This document shows positions 23,114 to 33,470 of a DNA stretch of 64,000 nucleotides, piece by piece. The notes under the pieces were generated by a model. The model was not told the DNA's origin. It did not search any database and saw only the letters and a program-made list of their open reading frames with translations. A program made the translations under genes and the position numbers. Positions within the stretch are counted from its first letter, which is position 1. Every line of letters starts with the position of its first letter. Source of the stretch: Cercophora sp. LCS_1. Its lineage: Eukaryota; Ascomycota; Sordariomycetes; Sordariales; Lasiosphaeriaceae. Location of the stretch: assembly GCA_036250225.1 (NCBI GenBank), contig JAPZLL010000007.1:744001-808000 (forward strand). Reading direction: 5' to 3'.

Positions 23114-25612
23114 AGGCGGTGGAGCAATTTCGGGAGGGGGTGTAAGATAAGAGGGGGGGGGGGGTGGTGACCATGGAAAGCCGGCGTTTGATATTAGGAT
23201 AATGCATAGCTAGGGAACCTGGGCAGCGAAAAAGATTGTTTCGATATCTTTTACATGCGAGCAAACAGTTGTGACGCAGCCCATTCCCGTTGACATGTTC
23301 TCGTGCCTGTGTGCTGGGTCAAACCGCCAACTTAGGCCAGGATGGATAATGCGTCTTCAAACAACACAGCAGCAACGCCATTCGTCCAGCGTTCAATCTC
23401 GACCGGCGCGATCACCTGTGTTCTGGCGAATGCCGTCGTTGCTGACCATCTTTCCGCCCTCCCGCCCCAGCTAGAGCTCCTCTTTCCCCAAACATCACCC
23501 ATCTCATTCAACAAGGCTTCAGCCAGTCATTTGTACCATCGTTTGTAATGAAATGATATCACCGCTTCCGGCATGAAGGAGAACGGCTCCATCAATCCGC
23601 ACATTCCCCAGGTGCAAGGGGCCCCCAAAGGAGGGGCAGCGCCCTGATGATGGCGGGGCAAACAGCGGACGAGGAGGGGCATTCATCATAGGTTGTGAGC
23701 ATCCACCAGGGACAACCAACGCGGGGCAACGAGAGGTGACAGCATTCATCAGAAGTAATTGCAAACAACAGGCGCAGGAACCACAGCATGGGGACGGCCT
23801 ACTGGGATGTTGAACGGGTTGAGACAACAGCGGATTTTCCTCGGGCGGATACTAAGCATGGGAGCGGAATGGGGCCGTCGGGCCGGCGGTGCTGCTTTCA
23901 GCAACGCAACAAGGACATTTGTTCTGGCCGTCTTGGTAGCGTATTGACTGTGTTGAGTGGTGGAGAGCGGAGAGCGAAGCAGTGTGCTTGATCTTGTGCT
24001 CGCGGTTCTGTTGGTACCGGAATGTCGTCTTTTTGGCGAGCCCGATCTCAGCGATATTGCTTGTCGACTCAAGCACGGTATGTTCAGGTTAGTCCTCTCG
24101 AACAAGTCGTCTCCCAGCTGACTTTGCGGCTCGAGGGGGCCTAGGGAGTACGTGTGTTTTAACATTGCTTGGGTGTTTGGCAAGTGTATGTGTGAGCAGG
24201 CTTCCTTCACAGTTTGTCGCTTCTTCTGTTCCACATGCAGACCAGGGTCTTTCCCATGACTTGACGACTGGTGCCGGTCATGTAGTCATAGTCAAAGCCC
24301 GATGCTGATCAAGGGTCATATCTATCAGAAAGTCTTTGGTGCCCAGGGTGCATCTAATAAGATGGGGATGGCGTCCAACCGACATGTGACGATGCCGCCC
24401 CAAACCACCCTAGACAGCATTTATTTTGACCTTCTCCGTACGGTTGACGCCGTTTGAAGTGACCGACGCGTAGGCTTGAGTCGGCCCTCTTTTAGTCCAG
24501 TTCACACCGTTTAAAGCGACAGGCCACTAGCCTGTATGTTATTTTGGTCTTCATGATCAGGTCGATACCGTTGCCAAAACCGGTGGGTTTCATCGTCAAT
24601 CGTCCCCAACATCTCACTGTGTCAAGCAAGCCTCCAAAACTGCCGGGACACGTCGATGTTCCTGGTGGACTGGCATGCACAAGCAAGAGACCAAACCAGC
24701 ACCAATCGGAGCCACTCTTCCCCTGATGAAGCTGCACGACACTCGAGACAAAATTACACAAAAATGCAACCTGTCAATTCCCTTGGTCGCACCCACCGCA
24801 TTGTCAAAAGACACACATGAATGCGACTTTGCAAACGGCCTGTCGTAACATCACTCCGCAGAATCTCGGAGATGGCGCCGCGTCGCGTCGCACGTATTCT
24901 TCAGGTGACATAATTCTTCAGGGGACACAATTACCGAGCGATGCGATGCAAGCATCTTTCACGTGCTTGTTCTTCAACTGACAACCTGGAAGAGGATCTG
25001 CAAACCCCTGCAATGGAAAGCCAGCCGGGGCCATTCCCCAGCCCGTGTCAACTTTTTTTTTTTGCTGCTGCTGCTGCCGTCCATCCATTCTGCGGGGAAT
25101 CCGGAATTGCCCTGGGGGGGAGGGTGAGAAACGTGTGGGGCGCGTTTTGCCCAAACCGAGTCGCGTACCGAGGCATCTTCCGCGCCGTGCCGGTTGGGGG
25201 GTCCCGTCCTTGTGGATTGTGGAGGGAGAGAGTGCAAGCTGAACGTTTAAACCGAACCCCAACACCAAAAACCCAAAACCATAATAACCAACGCGCCGTT
25301 TTACCCTTCTTCAACGGGGGGGGCGATTTACCAAAACGGCCGAAAGATGCGAAAAAGGACGAGACCATCCCGGGTCATTGCATTCCACCACCCATCGTGA
25401 ACTTTGTCTATCTCTCTCCCCAACACATTCGATAACCTCGGAGCGATCACGAGCCGAAACCGATACCCGAGAACCCGTTTGTTGACATCGACTTATACCT
25501 ACCCTCGATCTACGCACCCCGATCTACAGCTCAATCTACCTACCCCAACATACACCCGACTCACTTCACACCATCTCTCCCACCCAACAGGGTGCACCAC
25601 CCCCCAAAAAAA
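23114..25612. other. Intergenic region, 2.5 kb, no gene seen
   Basis: No frame here has coding character. A G-run sits near 23153-23163. 24411-24590 shows two loosely similar segments (TTATTTTGAC/GTCTTC... and ...GCCGTTTGAAG/ACCGTTTAAAG), perhaps an old duplication. A T-run followed by GCTGCTGCTGCTG lies at 25050-25080. The final 200 bases are CT-rich and lead into the ACBP start. Confidence 0.5.
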
Positions 25613-26473
25613 ATGGCAGACTCGATAGACCGCGTCTTCGTGCACGCCCTCAACACGGTCAAAAAAATCCCCAAAACCGGCGCCGTCCGCCCCCCACCCT
25701 CCGACCGCATGCGCCTCTACGGCCTCTACAAACAGGCAATGGAAGGCGACGTAGACGGCGTGATGGAGCGTCCAACCACTTCCTCCCTCCCCGATTCCTC
25801 CATCGACGATCTCGTCCGCGAACAAGACAAATGGGACGCCTGGAACGCGCAAAAGGGCCTTTCCAAAACCGAAGCAAAAAAACGCTACGTCGAGGCTCTG
25901 TTGGAGACAATGCATAAATACGCCAATACCGCGCACGGGTTGGAGTTGGTGTCCGAGCTGGAATTTGTTTGGGACCAAGTCAAGGGGAGCGGGAGTGGGA
26001 GCGGGGGGAGCGAGAGTGGTTTGAGTGGGACGGGGAGTTCGTCGAAAGGGGGGAGTAATAGTAGGAGGGTGACGGTTGAGCCGATGAGGGTGTTGAGTCC
26101 GATGAGTGAAGAAGACGAAAGTGAACGGAGGCTGGTGGAGGGGGAGGGGGATGAGGAGTTTGGGAGACGGGACGATAAAAGGACCAAGAGGATGGAGAGG
26201 GCGATTGTGAGGTTGTCGGCGGAGATTGCGGCGCTGAGGGAGCAGATTGCCACGGGGCGGGAGTGGCGGTCACGAAAGGAGAGGACGCTGGGGGCGTGGG
26301 CGGGGTGGGTGTTTTGGTTGGTGACTAAGCACGTTGCGGTGGATTTGGTGGTGTTAGTGGTGGTGTTGCTGTGGATGAGGAGGAGGAGGGATCGACGGTT
26401 GGAAGACCATGTCAGGGGGGCGTTGAGGGTGGTGAGGGAATACGTGCGGATGGTGTTGCCGGCGTATTCATGA
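25613..26473 (+). CDS. Tail-anchored acyl-CoA-binding protein (Atg37/ACBD5-like)
   Basis: Single exon, 286 residues from the ATG at 25613, which follows an A-rich AAAAAAA context. An ACBP domain covers about residues 5-122, with the family residues LYGLYKQA (35-42), DKWDAWNAQKGLS (72-84) and a Tyr near 92 that line the acyl-CoA pocket. A Gly/Ser-rich linker follows at 124-150, then an acidic stretch and a short coiled coil near 190-215. A hydrophobic segment at about 229-255 is followed by a MRRRRDRR cluster and a short amphipathic tail. Domain order and the C-terminal anchor match fungal Atg37 and mammalian ACBD5, which sit in the peroxisomal membrane and act in pexophagy and lipid contact. 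Peroxisomal location is inferred from architecture only. Confidence 0.83.
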   Translation: MADSIDRVFVHALNTVKKIPKTGAVRPPPSDRMRLYGLYKQAMEGDVDGVMERPTTSSLPDSSIDDLVREQDKWDAWNAQKGLSKTEAKKRYVEALLETMHKYANTAHGLELVSELEFVWDQVKGSGSGSGGSESGLSGTGSSSKGGSNSRRVTVEPMRVLSPMSEEDESERRLVEGEGDEEFGRRDDKRTKRMERAIVRLSAEIAALREQIATGREWRSRKERTLGAWAGWVFWLVTKHVAVDLVVLVVVLLWMRRRRDRRLEDHVRGALRVVREYVRMVLPAYS

Positions 26474-27196
26474 TGATTCCTGAGGATACTGGATGGATCG
26501 ATATAGCGGCGGCGATAGCGCCAACGAAGCTCGGGAGGGATATCCTCGATGCCGAGCGAGATATATCAACAACACGCGACTCAGAGTCGAGCCGTAGTAC
26601 TAAGAGACCCGGATGTCAGGGGATGGGAGGGGAGACAAACCCCGGATATTTGCTGTACATATTGTAAACACGACATATTGGGCCGACAGCCTGTCCCAGC
26701 TCAGGCGAGCATTGTTTAGTAGTAATGACATTTTGAATCCAAGCAACCCGCGACTGGGACACAAATCGACTTGGGCCAATGACTTCTACTTGGACGACGA
26801 AAGCGATACATCGTCTGCCGGCGAACTACGTCATCGCCTTCACCCAATCACAGAACACCGATAGGCAAGAGCGAAGGACAATCACCACACACAGCACAAA
26901 ACACCCAAGACTCGAGAGTCCAGAGCTTAATTACTCGGGGTATCACATCCCAACCTAACCCAGCCCTATCCCGAAAAATCATCCATGTCCATGTCCCCAT
27001 TCTCGAAAGAAACCGAAACTCCCTAGATGTTCTCCGAAACCTCATGAAATATCAGAACCCTAGATAAAAATCCCGGCCCTAGTATCGCGCGATTCCCGAA
27101 AAAAATCCCCCATGACAAAAAGAAAAGGAAATCAAGGAAACCCCCAACCGACGAGAGACGAAGAGATACAGACAACAAGGGGGAAAGAACCATCTC
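26474..27196. other. Convergent 3' regions, no gene seen
   Basis: Between the ACBP gene (+) and the small Myb-like gene (-). It is AT-richer than its neighbours from about 26930. No gene-like frame. Confidence 0.5.
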
Positions 27197-27877
27197 TCAA
27201 AACGGCTCATACTTGATCATCTGCTCATGTTTGACCATGATCCTCTTATCATCTTCAGATGCTGCCATCCTCCCCTGCCCACAAAAGTCAGCAACAGTTC
27301 GTCCTGGATAAACACCCAAAATTTGCACATCATCATCGTCACAGCCATCGCCACCACCAGGCCACATTGGTATATCACACAGTCTCATCGACGCACCGTC
27401 TTCATCAGTCTCCTTCTCCTTCATGTCCTTGGGAGCTGCCTCGCGCTTGGGACGCTTGGGGGTGGGAGGCTTAACATCGGCGTCCTCCTCCTTGATCTCG
27501 CTCTTGATCTCGTCCTTGATCTCGGCTTTGATCTCCTCCTCATCGTCGCTGTCGCTGATATTGACAACGGCCGGAGTCTTGCGCTTGCGGCCGGTTGAGG
27601 CAGCGGCCTTGGCCTTGGTCGCCTTGCCGGCGGGCGCAGCAGGGGGACCATTAGTCGGATTGCGAGCAACATTGGTGGCCTTGACCATGCGCTCGTACCG
27701 CTTAGCCCTGGTGGGTGGTTAGCTGAGTGAAGAGGAGGGGAGGAGGGATACTCACGCGGCGGCCTTGGTGACAATGTTCAACTCCTTAGCAACAGCGTCG
27801 AAGTTGGGGCGGCCGTTGTCCGAGTGGCGGACGCATGACAGCAGGAACTGCAACTGCTCCTCGACGGGGATAGGCAT
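27197..27877 (-). CDS. Myb/SANT-like nuclear protein rich in SUMO motifs
   Basis: Two exons, 27756-27877 and 27197-27707, give 210 residues. The intron is GTGAGT...GCTAACCACCCACCAG and lies in phase 2 inside the third helix (TKAA-A-AKRYERM). The first about 50 residues (EEQLQFLLSCVRHS...FDAVAKELN...AAAKRYERM) resemble the fungal Myb-like domain of small nuclear proteins. The rest is disordered with NLS-like GRKRK and PKRPKRE. It carries the tandem run IKAE-IKDE-IKSE-IKEE plus VKHE and IKYE near the C-terminus, six psi-K-x-E sumoylation consensus sites. It also has two hydrophobic-acidic stretches (VVNISDSDDEEE and DDDDVQILGV) that look like SUMO-interacting motifs. No specific function is known; a SUMO-regulated chromatin or transcription role is inference. 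Confidence 0.7.
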
Positions 27878-30800
27878 GTTGACGGTTGATTACTGTGGTG
27901 GTTAGTGATGATCAAGAGTCGGAGGTGAGTGTTGACAAGAAGAGCCGGAGTGATGAGAGTTGGTATGAGGAAAGCTGAAGTGAATTGGCGTTGATGTGGA
28001 TGATTCGAAGGCGTGGTGGTGGTGGTGTAAGAAGGTGTGAGGAGAGGGTGGTGGGAAGACTAAAGAAAAGCCGGTCGCGGAAGGAGAGGATATTTTTGAA
28101 GGCGTCGCTCTTGGAGTTGCCTTGCCAGTGGTGCGCGGTACTACCGACCGTGGTGGTGAAGGTGCATCAGGCTGCGATGTATGATGGTCTGGCGGTGAGG
28201 AACAGGCGGTGTAGTATGAGGGGAGACTTACTGATTGGTTGTGACAGGAATATGTCAAAGTGTGTGTGAGGAGGACGAGTCTGCAGATGGAGGCAGTCTG
28301 GAAGGTGAGGAAGAAGGAAGAAAAGTTGAGAAAGAGACAAGGTGGTAGGTGTTTAAATACTTTTGGGGGCTGCTGAAGGGCCGTCTGGGATTGGACGAGT
28401 CCTAGACAACAGAAAGGCAGTCGCGTCAATGGTCGTGCGGCAGGTGCACGCGAAATCGAGAGGCGTTTGATCTGATCAGGACGGTCGGAAGGCACGTGTG
28501 TGAATGGACGCGTCCAGTGGGGAACGCTGGGGAGCTCGACTTCTCGAGTTGCTGGATTCTTCGCTCCGAGACTTCGGGACCGTTTCCGGACGAAATCGGG
28601 TCAGGGGGAGTTCTTATGGGCTAAATTTGCAAGAAGTATCTCAAATAGGGGGATATCTGGCGATGCTTACGTCGGTGTTGCTGAGTATCGAATATCGCGG
28701 TGGTCAAGTCCAGCGTGGTCCAGATACGGTGGTAGGTTGATGAACCTAGAAGGAACTGCACAGGCTGTGCCCGAGAGAGGAAGAAAATAGAGGCCTGACG
28801 CATTGACGTCACTCCAGCGCAGCGCAAGTTACCAATCGGTCAGTTCAAGTGTGGGTGTCTGTCAGTTGACACCTGAGGCGCCCAGGGACATGTTCAACAC
28901 CAAGAACTGGCAGAGCTGCAATCTTGTCTTGAGGGCTAGTATATACCAGTTCCCCCAGATCCACGATGTTTCTTTACTGAGTCTCTAAGCTGGGATCTCA
29001 TATCAATGGGCATCAGCCCTTGTCTGCCTCGACACGCATCGTCTCATCTGTACACCTATCTTCACAAGTCTTGGTCGGTACCTCCAAGGGTGGGACAAGC
29101 TCAAGAAAATCTCTTCAAATTTCGCAACTCTCCGTGCCTGCTAGTTCAAAAGGACTGAATTTGCAGCCGTGTGGGCAAAGGCCGACACTGTCCAGTCCGG
29201 GCAGCTGCCCTACTCAAGCTCAGTCATTCACACAATATTGGGCGAATCTGCCCTCAATTAAACCTGGCAGTCTTTGCGCCAGCTTTGTATGGAAATCCTG
29301 CCATTCTTGCTTCACCATATCCTCTGGCTCCATCCAGCTCAAGGAAGGACGCAGCCCAGGCAAAGGGAGACACACTGGGACCCGAACCCACAACCGGTCT
29401 TAGGCAAAGGACTCCCTTCCTCAGATAAATCATCGCATCATTCAGTGAATGTTTATCACACTCACTAAGATCCTGAGTAGCCCGTTAGCAGTGATCATCA
29501 CACCGTGATCTCCTTGTCCACCACAAGACGCGGCAAACTCGGGATCAAAAGTCGACATGTCGTCCCTTCTTTGATGGCCTACCACCCACCCACGACAAAA
29601 GACATAACTTGTGATTATAAATATCAAGCCGTGCCCTCACCTACCCGGCTTCACCCGAGATATCCCATTGGCAAATCCCAGTCGGTTGTGGTGGTGACTG
29701 CAACACCGCCGCCATCATCACCACCAAAGCCAGAGCACCCCACCAGCATCATCGGCACCCAAGCAAAAACCACAAAACCCCCTGCAGATTTTCATTTAAT
29801 CTGGAAGGATTAACGACTATTGATCCTCAGCTTCAAGGAGCCCCCAGGCTGACCTTGTTGACATGCACCGCCACCCCCTTGCACCGCCACACCACATCAT
29901 CACTCTGACCACATCCATCGTCAATGTCAACATCACCTCTCTCAGTACATGGAACTGGCGCGACCGCTATGGTGTATTTTAAGTGAGAATTTCACCTGTT
30001 GAAGTCTAGCTGCACCCTTCCGGTATCCTGCGTTCTGCAACGTAGCATCGTCGCAACTATCGTGAGGTTCATGTTTATGCAGTCACTCATCATAAATCGC
30101 AAGACACAAATTGCCGTACATTTCTTGAGCACGAAACACGTGTTATAGGCGGAAAACAAGTCCGCATGTCTGTCAGGTTGGACGGAGTTTACTCGAAGAG
30201 GACGTCGCATCACGACGTAAAAAGCATCAAGCCTGGACTACACAAAACACCACCGTTCAGTTCAGCGATATTGTCGTGGTTGGCCTTGAGATCTCAAAAT
30301 GGTTGTTGAAACTGCTTCCAAAACTTCATAAGTGTCTATTTTGAGGACGTGATACCCCACGCCGTGGCAAGAGCCCGCGACCTGTACACGACCCACACTG
30401 TCCAGGCCCGTTGCCGAGCCGTCGCCGTGACATGGGACGACGCCAACCACGGGGGGCACATGCTGAGACGCCAAAACACCAAAATATATCACCAACTCAC
30501 AACCAAAGCGTCACCACCACCAAAAAACCACGACATCACTATCAGCATCACTACCAACAAGATGTGCAGTAGACCTTAATTACCTACTCGTCCCTAAGCT
30601 AGCCAGATAGATGAACCACCTAACAGGACTTAGAGAACCTAAAGAATCGGTACTAGTCTCCTACTAATTTTCTGAATGAAAGAAGAACCATGCCTAGACC
30701 ATATGATCCCGAAACCCTGACCGGGTAAAGAAAGACCCTCCGTTTTCCCATGCGCCCAAAACTCCATCCCATCCACCAGAGAACTTGATCCTCCGAATAA

Positions 30801-31136
30801 AACGCCTACTAAGTTTCATAAAAACCCTGAGTCCATTCCCCCGAGAATCGGAGAGAAAAGAAAATCATCCTCATCCATATAGAACTCCTAGAGAAAAGAA
30901 ACCCAGAAGACTTGTCAAGAGAGGAAGAAAGCAAACTCTTTCCCGGCCGTGAGTGAGCAGAAGGCTGTTGGATGATTGGCTCCATTCGTCGAAAGGAAAC
31001 AAGGTGTATTGTTGCCATGAAGGGAAAAGAAAAACGCCGGGGTATCATGTGATCAAAGGGAATATCGAGAATGCGGTCGAGATCGGAAAGACGAGGGGTG
31101 CAGAAGGTGTCGATCCGATAGAGACGAGTGAGACGT
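27878..31136. other. 3.2-kb region without recognisable gene
   Basis: 27878-28495 is the CT-rich (minus-strand) leader of the Myb-like gene. It has CACTAACCACCACAG just before the ATG, which could end a 5'-UTR intron. 28500-31136 shows only short random frames. A C-rich motif (CGCCACCCCCTTG...ACCGCCACACCA) at about 29869-29894 recurs at 37655-37681. Nothing else is supported. Confidence 0.5.
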
Positions 31137-31821
31137 CTAGTAATCGCCATCGTCCCCGTCATCGTCGAAGGAGATCGCCTTGCCCTTGCCGTTCTCCTTC
31201 TTGATAATGCTGTCGCTTGAGTTAGCTGTGAAGGAGCTCACACAAAGGGGCATGGCTCACGGCTTCATGTCCTCCGGCTCCTGCTTGATACCGGGCTCTC
31301 TCTTGACCCGCTTCTTGGGCCGCATCTCATTGAGGAACTCATCGAATTCCTCATCGTCGTCCTCACCGTCATCCATGAAAGCATTGACAATAGCCGAGTT
31401 TGTCAGAGGCTTCTTCTTGTTCGAACCCGGGGTCTTTGCGGAACCGGGACCAGAGGTGGCGGCGGGGCCCGCGGCGCCACGCTTCTTGGGCGTAGCCTTA
31501 GCTGCGGTGGAAGGCTCGCCATTCTTCTTGCCAGCAGGGCTAGCGGCGGCAGCGGCAGTCTCCTTGCGGCGCAGCTTCTGCAGATGCTGCCTGTAAGGGA
31601 AAAAGGTGTTAGTAAAATGAAACCTAAATACACGAGAAAGACGAAAAGAACGCGACGCGAGAGGTGAGGTACGTGATGGCCTTTAGCGTACAACTGTACC
31701 CCAGCTCATGCATCTTCACCATAACTTGGCGAAGATTCTCCTGGGTAGGGCCCATGACGGTCACTAGCGACATGAGCAGATCATGGTTCGCCTTCTCGTC
31801 CCACGACGTGCGTTCAGACAT
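31137..31821 (-). CDS. Myb/SANT-like nuclear protein, proximal isoform (exon M7 + shared exons)
   Basis: Exons 31673-31821 (M7), 31261-31590 and 31137-31209 give 183 residues. M7 encodes MSERTSWDEKANHDLLMSLV...MHELGYS...KAI, helices 1-2 and the start of helix 3 of a Myb-like domain. The first shared exon begins QHLQKLRRKE and completes helix 3. The tail is disordered: Ala/Lys-rich, then acidic (DDGEDDDEEFDEF), then the NLS-like RPKKRVKRE. Three psi-K-x-E sites (VKRE, IKQE, IKKE) are present, the last formed across the second splice junction. The ending is acidic (DDDGDDGDY). Introns are 31591-31672 (branch TACTAAC) and 31210-31260 (branch GCTAAC), both short and canonical. It is probably a nuclear DNA- or chromatin-binding protein; no target is known. 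This isoform is the most secure because its intron is only 82 nt. Confidence 0.78.
31591..31614 (-). promoter_or_regulatory. Branch point and acceptor of the shared exon
   Basis: On the minus strand TACTAAC (31614-31608) is followed by a T/C-rich stretch and CTTACAG, ending at 31591. It is a textbook fungal branch site and 3' splice site. It is the only strong branch/acceptor pair I found serving the module donors, and it accepts phase-2 exons. Confidence 0.8.
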
Positions 31822-32076
31822 CTTGTCCGTTTGCAGATGGTAGGCGGGGTAGACGTTGTAAGTCGGGGAGTGGCGGGCAGCTGGTGTAAGGTGGGTTGAG
31901 TTGTGGAAGGGGTGAAAAGGTGGGAAGGAAAAGGCTGTAAGCGGAGAAAGAATTGTGGAGGGGAAAGAGAAAGAGGTGGACCAAAATACTTTCTTGGGGC
32001 GAGGTAAAACTAGAACCCTCAGGCAAAAATGGTGGGCTGCTAGGGGGATACCCAAGGAAAAGGAAGGAGCCCGTAC

Positions 32077-32228
32077 AGAGCAGCCGACGAGGTGTAAATG
32101 TAGCCCTTCTGGGCCACCTCGGCGAGGATCTTCTCCCACTCTGCCGCATTTGGAGCGGCCGCCGAGACAACGGCCTGGAGAAGGGCCAGGTGCGCCTCAT
32201 GGTCCCAGTTGGTGGGCCTGGTCGACAT
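32077..32228 (-). CDS. Alternative first exon M6
   Basis: 152 nt: ATG plus 50 codons and two bases. It encodes MSTRPTNWDHEAHLALLQAVV...AAEWEKILAEVAQKGYIYTSSAAL. The pattern is the same as M5 and M7: Trp near 8, an acidic turn, LL, a second Trp, GY, then A-L before the donor. The donor CT-GTACGG is phase 2. If unspliced, the frame stops 11 codons later. A TATA-like TATTTATT lies about 135 nt upstream of the ATG, within the gap after M5. Joining to the shared exon gives a 184-residue protein and needs a 486-nt intron, long for this genome. Confidence 0.65.
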
Positions 32229-32475
32229 CTTCACGGGTCGTTCGTGTGGTTGAGGGTGTGGAAAGACAAAAGTGGTTGTAGAAACGCAGCGAGCTGGCTC
32301 AGAAGGATGGTTGTAGAAGAGAAGGAGAGGAAAAGCTGAGCGCTGGCGGAGGGAAGGGGAGAATAAATAGGCAGAGAACCGGGAGAGAGTGTGTGGGGAA
32401 GAGTGAACCGGGTGAGAGAGAGTGGGGAACAGCGGACGAGGAAGGAGAAAGGAGGGAAGATCGGATGGCACGTAC

Positions 32476-32627
32476 TGGAGCGCGCTCTCGGAAAAGGTGT
32501 AACCCTGCCCACGGAGCGTCGCCACGATAGCCCTCCAATCGTCAAGCTTTGGCGAAAAGTGGCTGATCGTGGCCAACAAGATATCTTCATGGGTTTCGGG
32601 ACCCCATTTCTGGAGAACGCGACCCAT
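32476..32627 (-). CDS. Alternative first exon M5
   Basis: 152 nt, starting AAA-ATG. It encodes MGRVLQKWGPETHEDILLATI...LDDWRAIVATLRGQGYTFSESALQ, the clearest Myb-like match of the array (W...E..L...W..I...GYTFSE.A). The donor CA-GTACGT is phase 2 and strong. No AG was seen in the pyrimidine-rich stretch leading to the ATG, so it cannot be an internal exon. The frame continues open through the gap into M6 only because CT-rich sequence lacks stop codons. Predicted isoform 184 residues; predicted intron 885 nt. Confidence 0.66.
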
Positions 32628-32766
32628 TTTGACGGTGTGGCGTGACGGTTGGTGTGAGGGAGAGAAAGGAAAGGAAGCAGAGTAAAGCCAAACGAAAGAG
32701 GAGAGTTGTTGTCGAGTAAAGCCAAACGAGGGAGGAAAGTTGTTGGGTGAGAGGGAAGTTGCGTAC

Positions 32767-32930
32767 AGGATTGCGCCGTCGGACATTTTATAGCCCTTTG
32801 CGTGCATGACAACTGCCAGCTGCTTGCAGTCCTCCATATTGGGATGGTAATGGAGGTTCATTGCCTTGAGCAATTCCACCTGCGTCTCCGGATCCCATGT
32901 CTGAGGTACAGAGGTTCGTGCAGCCGGCAT
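32767..32930 (-). CDS. Alternative first exon M4
   Basis: 164 nt, with context CATCAAG-ATG. It encodes MPAARTSVPQTWDPETQVELLKAM...MEDCKQLAVVMHAKGYKMSDGAIL. The N-terminal extension is five or six residues longer than in its neighbours, and the second Trp is replaced by a Cys/Lys segment, but GY and the closing AIL are kept. The donor CT-GTACGC is phase 2. Upstream AGs (CGCTAG, AACAG) would join out of frame. Predicted isoform 188 residues; predicted intron 1176 nt. Confidence 0.62.
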
Positions 32931-33146
32931 CTTGATGGGAGTCGAGTGCGGCCAAGGAGAAGAGGTAATGCGAAAAAAAAGACAAAGTGTCTCTGTTTCA
33001 ACGGACTAGCGTTGCAGCAGAAGTGAGGTTGTGAGAGGGGAGGAAGAGGGAAGAGGGAAGAGAAAAAAAAGGGAGGAAGGGGAAACGGGGAGATGGGTGA
33101 AGTTCCAGATCGCAGAGCAGAGGCCACCCTCTGGCTCAAGGCTTAC

Positions 33147-33286
33147 CTAATGGCGTTCCAGACCATATTGTGGCCGCGGTCGTTCATCATCTGGGTGATA
33201 ACTACCTGCTCCTCCTTGGTGAAGGAGCCATGTACATTGATGATGGCGTCGATAAGGTCGTCGCGAATGTCCTCCCAGCGAGCCAT
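33147..33286 (-). CDS. Alternative first exon M3
   Basis: 140 nt, with context GACAAG-ATG. It encodes MARWEDIRDDLIDAIINVH...EEQVVITQMMNDRGHNMVWNAI and ends AG-GTAAGC in phase 2, the best donor consensus of the array. It lacks the GY motif; RGHNMVW takes its place. The upstream CCGCAG acceptor-like site would bring an in-frame TAA, which argues against use as an internal exon. Predicted isoform 180 residues; predicted intron 1556 nt. Confidence 0.6.
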
Positions 33287-33470
33287 CTTGTCGTTTAACT
33301 GCGGTGTTGTGCGAGGTGCGACCGAAAAGGCAGTAAAAGACTCTCGAGGGTCGCGGCGTTGAGGGCGAAAAGTGGTGGAAGGGGGGAAAAAAAACAGCAG
33401 CAGGGGCCAGTTGGGTTATTAAAGCACCAAGACAATACCAAACAAAGCCAAAGTGCAACAGAATACGTGC

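Noticed and set aside
27902..28495. 197-codon minus-strand frame before the 27-kb Myb-like gene
   Set aside because: Pro/Ser/His-rich translation of CT-rich leader DNA, which lacks stop codons for compositional reasons.
29340..29440. tRNA-like B-box (GGTTCGGGTCCC) on the minus strand
   Set aside because: No matching A-box or acceptor stem at the right distance and no tail; too little to call a tRNA or SINE.
32040..32930. Single intronless gene of 296 codons
   Set aside because: Splits naturally into M4, M5 and M6 with donors at homologous positions; gap segments are low-complexity CT translation.
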